The notes under the pieces were generated by a model. It was given only the letters and a program-made list of their open reading frames with translations, made no database searches and was not told the DNA's origin. DNA of 64,000 bases from Flavobacterium hydatis (GTDB lineage: Bacteria; Bacteroidota; Bacteroidia; Flavobacteriales; Flavobacteriaceae): assembly GCF_000737695.1 (NCBI RefSeq), contig NZ_JPRM01000006.1, positions 62,001-126,000 on the forward strand, read 5' to 3'. Shown in pieces: positions 62,747 through 64,000 of this stretch. Numbering within the stretch: position 1 is the first letter of the stretch; each line of letters starts with the position of its first letter. A program made the position numbers and the translations under genes.

Positions 62747-62953
62747 GTTGAATTATTAATAAATTTACTATTATTTTTTTTTTGAATTTATCTTTTTATC
62801 TACTTACAATAGTTTTTTTTTGATTCAAATTCTAATAATAACAAAAGAATTTATGTTTTTATACTAACATTTTTTCCTTCCAAATAAGTCATTACTAGAT
62901 AATAATTTAAATCTTGAACTTATTATTATAATAAATCTTAAATAAGACTAAGA

Positions 62954-63691
62954 TTAATAAAACGGTAAATGATTACCATCAAATTCGTATCTTAAGTCAT
63001 GATTACGGTCTCCTATTACCTTAGCAGGTATTCCAGCTACAATAGCAAATGGAGCCACATCTTTTGTTACTACACTACCAGCCGCCACAACAGCGCCTTC
63101 GCCAATATGAACACTATGAAGAATAATGACATTAGGACCTATCCATGCTCTATCATCAATTTGTACCCGAAATGACGCATCGGAATTCCCTCCAAAATAG
63201 GGATCACGGTGATCGTGATGTTCAGTGTATATACATACTCTTGATGAAAAGTTCACATTCTTACCAATAATAATCTTATTTCTTGCATCTAATAATACAT
63301 TGTCTCCCATAATACTTCCTTCACCAATCGTAAGATTATAACCTGCTCGGATCTCAGCGCCCCAATAAATAACTGCTTTAGGTGCTAATTTTACAAACCA
63401 TATATTTCTATACATAAAATTTCGAATACGATGAGAAGGTATTCGACCACATTCAAAATCCCAATAACGATTAAATCCATAAATATAGTTTAGTAAAAAA
63501 GCCTTGAATGTCTTGCTTGCTGTTAGAGTGTCAGTATTAATTTCATTTTCTTTATTCTGAGAGTACTCATTAGTTATATATCTCTCAGCTCTTTGATTAA
63601 AAAGTCTTAATGGAATAAATGACAAGAAAATTCCAACAATTCTTCTAAATAAAACAATTATAACGAGAATTACTAAAAATAAATTACTCAT
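62954..63691 (-). CDS. Hexapeptide-repeat acyltransferase with N-terminal membrane segment
   Basis: A 245-residue protein. Residues 1-22 are a membrane anchor (SNLFLVILVIIVLFRRI), followed by a linker of about 60 residues and a beta-helix domain with NLTIGEGSIMGDNVLLDAR, CIYTEHHDHRDP with the active-site His cluster, AWIGPNVIILHSVHIGEG and FAIVAGIPAKVIG. It resembles maltose/galactoside O-acetyltransferases (LbH_MAT). The long HHDHRDPYFGGNS loop is typical of this group. It follows the last GT4 gene by 6 bases. The acetylated sugar is unknown. The 207 bases after it hold only AT-rich sequence. Confidence 0.9.
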   Translation of the reverse strand: MSNLFLVILVIIVLFRRIVGIFLSFIPLRLFNQRAERYITNEYSQNKENEINTDTLTASKTFKAFLLNYIYGFNRYWDFECGRIPSHRIRNFMYRNIWFVKLAPKAVIYWGAEIRAGYNLTIGEGSIMGDNVLLDARNKIIIGKNVNFSSRVCIYTEHHDHRDPYFGGNSDASFRVQIDDRAWIGPNVIILHSVHIGEGAVVAAGSVVTKDVAPFAIVAGIPAKVIGDRNHDLRYEFDGNHLPFY

Positions 63692-63697
63692 AATTAA

Positions 63698-64000
63698 TTA
63701 TAATTTTAATTTTTTAATTTGGGTTTGCCAAGATAAATCACCAACATTATATCCTTTATAAACATCAATATTTCGCTTTCCTATTACAATTTCATTTAAA
63801 ACTATTGATAATCTATCATGGTCGTTAATTGGAATACAGGCTCCATATTTTTCATTCTCAATTATATCTCTACAAGCAGCTACATCTGTAGAAACCAAAT
63901 AATTTCGAAATCTTTTTGCTTCTGGGAAAACAATAGGATATCCTTCCCAGTCTGATGTTAAAACAAATACTTTTGCACGATTGTAAAATTCCCAAAGTTC
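63698..64000 (-). CDS. Glycosyltransferase family 4, 5' part cut by the window edge
   Basis: The frame is open from the right edge (ELWEFYNRAKVFVLTS) to the stop at 63698, so only the last 100 residues are here. The GT4 acidic motif is clear: LTSDWEGYPIVFPEAKRF, then VSTDVAACRDIIEN and GACIPINDHDRLSI. This is the sugar-nucleotide binding end of a retaining GT-B enzyme. A TTG within the frame at 63898 is not a start. Confidence 0.88.
   Translation of the reverse strand, partial: ELWEFYNRAKVFVLTSDWEGYPIVFPEAKRFRNYLVSTDVAACRDIIENEKYGACIPINDHDRLSIVLNEIVIGKRNIDVYKGYNVGDLSWQTQIKKLKL

Noticed and set aside
1..64000. tRNA genes, rRNA, CRISPR arrays, transposases, integrases and attachment sites
   Set aside because: No cloverleaf, regular spaced repeats, transposase motif or terminal inverted repeats were recognised by reading. 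A scan with dedicated tools could still find a small RNA.

Overview
The window is AT-rich DNA from a member of the Bacteroidota, most likely a Flavobacterium or close relative. The evidence is the housekeeping gene set (recQ, kdsD, tatC, lptB, pssA, a PorV/PorQ-family barrel and a DUF4105/Lnb protein), the near absence of Shine-Dalgarno sequences, several TTG starts, and upstream octamers of the Bacteroidota -7 type TAnnTTTG. No tRNA, rRNA, CRISPR array or insertion sequence was recognised.

Positions 1-9969 are a conserved core region on both strands. On the minus strand are a cut-off secreted protein, recQ, a membrane-anchored GH25 muramidase and pssA. On the plus strand are kdsD-tatC-AhpD-like protein-lptB, then the PorV-like and Lnb-like envelope genes. 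From 9970 to the end every gene is on the minus strand, and almost all serve surface polysaccharide synthesis.

Polysaccharide block A (9970-41217) reads as one tightly packed run of 30 genes. It starts with the ABC exporter wzm-wzt. Next come methyltransferases, a series of GT2 glycosyltransferases including a tandem triplicate, and the nonulosonic-acid genes neuA-neuB-neuC followed by a deacetylase and a GNAT. It then has an MBOAT/SGNH O-acylation pair, more glycosyltransferases, an O-antigen ligase/polymerase-like membrane protein, and a WbaP/WcaJ-type initiating transferase. A terminator and a promoter-like site at 41.28-41.38 kb separate it from block B.

Block B (41431 to the right edge) supplies precursor sugars and further assembly genes. 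It has a PglF/WbpM-type 4,6-dehydratase, rfbA-rfbD-rfbC (no rfbB seen), a WbpL-type initiator with a WbpV-type reductase (the set expected for UDP-QuiNAc), and an aminotransferase, acetyltransferase and PglC-type initiator in the bacillosamine style. It also has two EpsG-type polymerases, eight glycosyltransferases, two to three acyltransferases and a DUF1919 protein. Between rfbC and the WbpL-like gene lie two clear pseudogenes: a DegT-type sugar aminotransferase and a WxcM/FdtA-type cupin. They are the remains of a lost amino-sugar branch. Taken together, the window holds candidates for every step from UDP-GlcNAc to a CMP-nonulosonate (sialic or legionaminic type), three different initiating transferases, one ABC exporter and no visible Wzx flippase.
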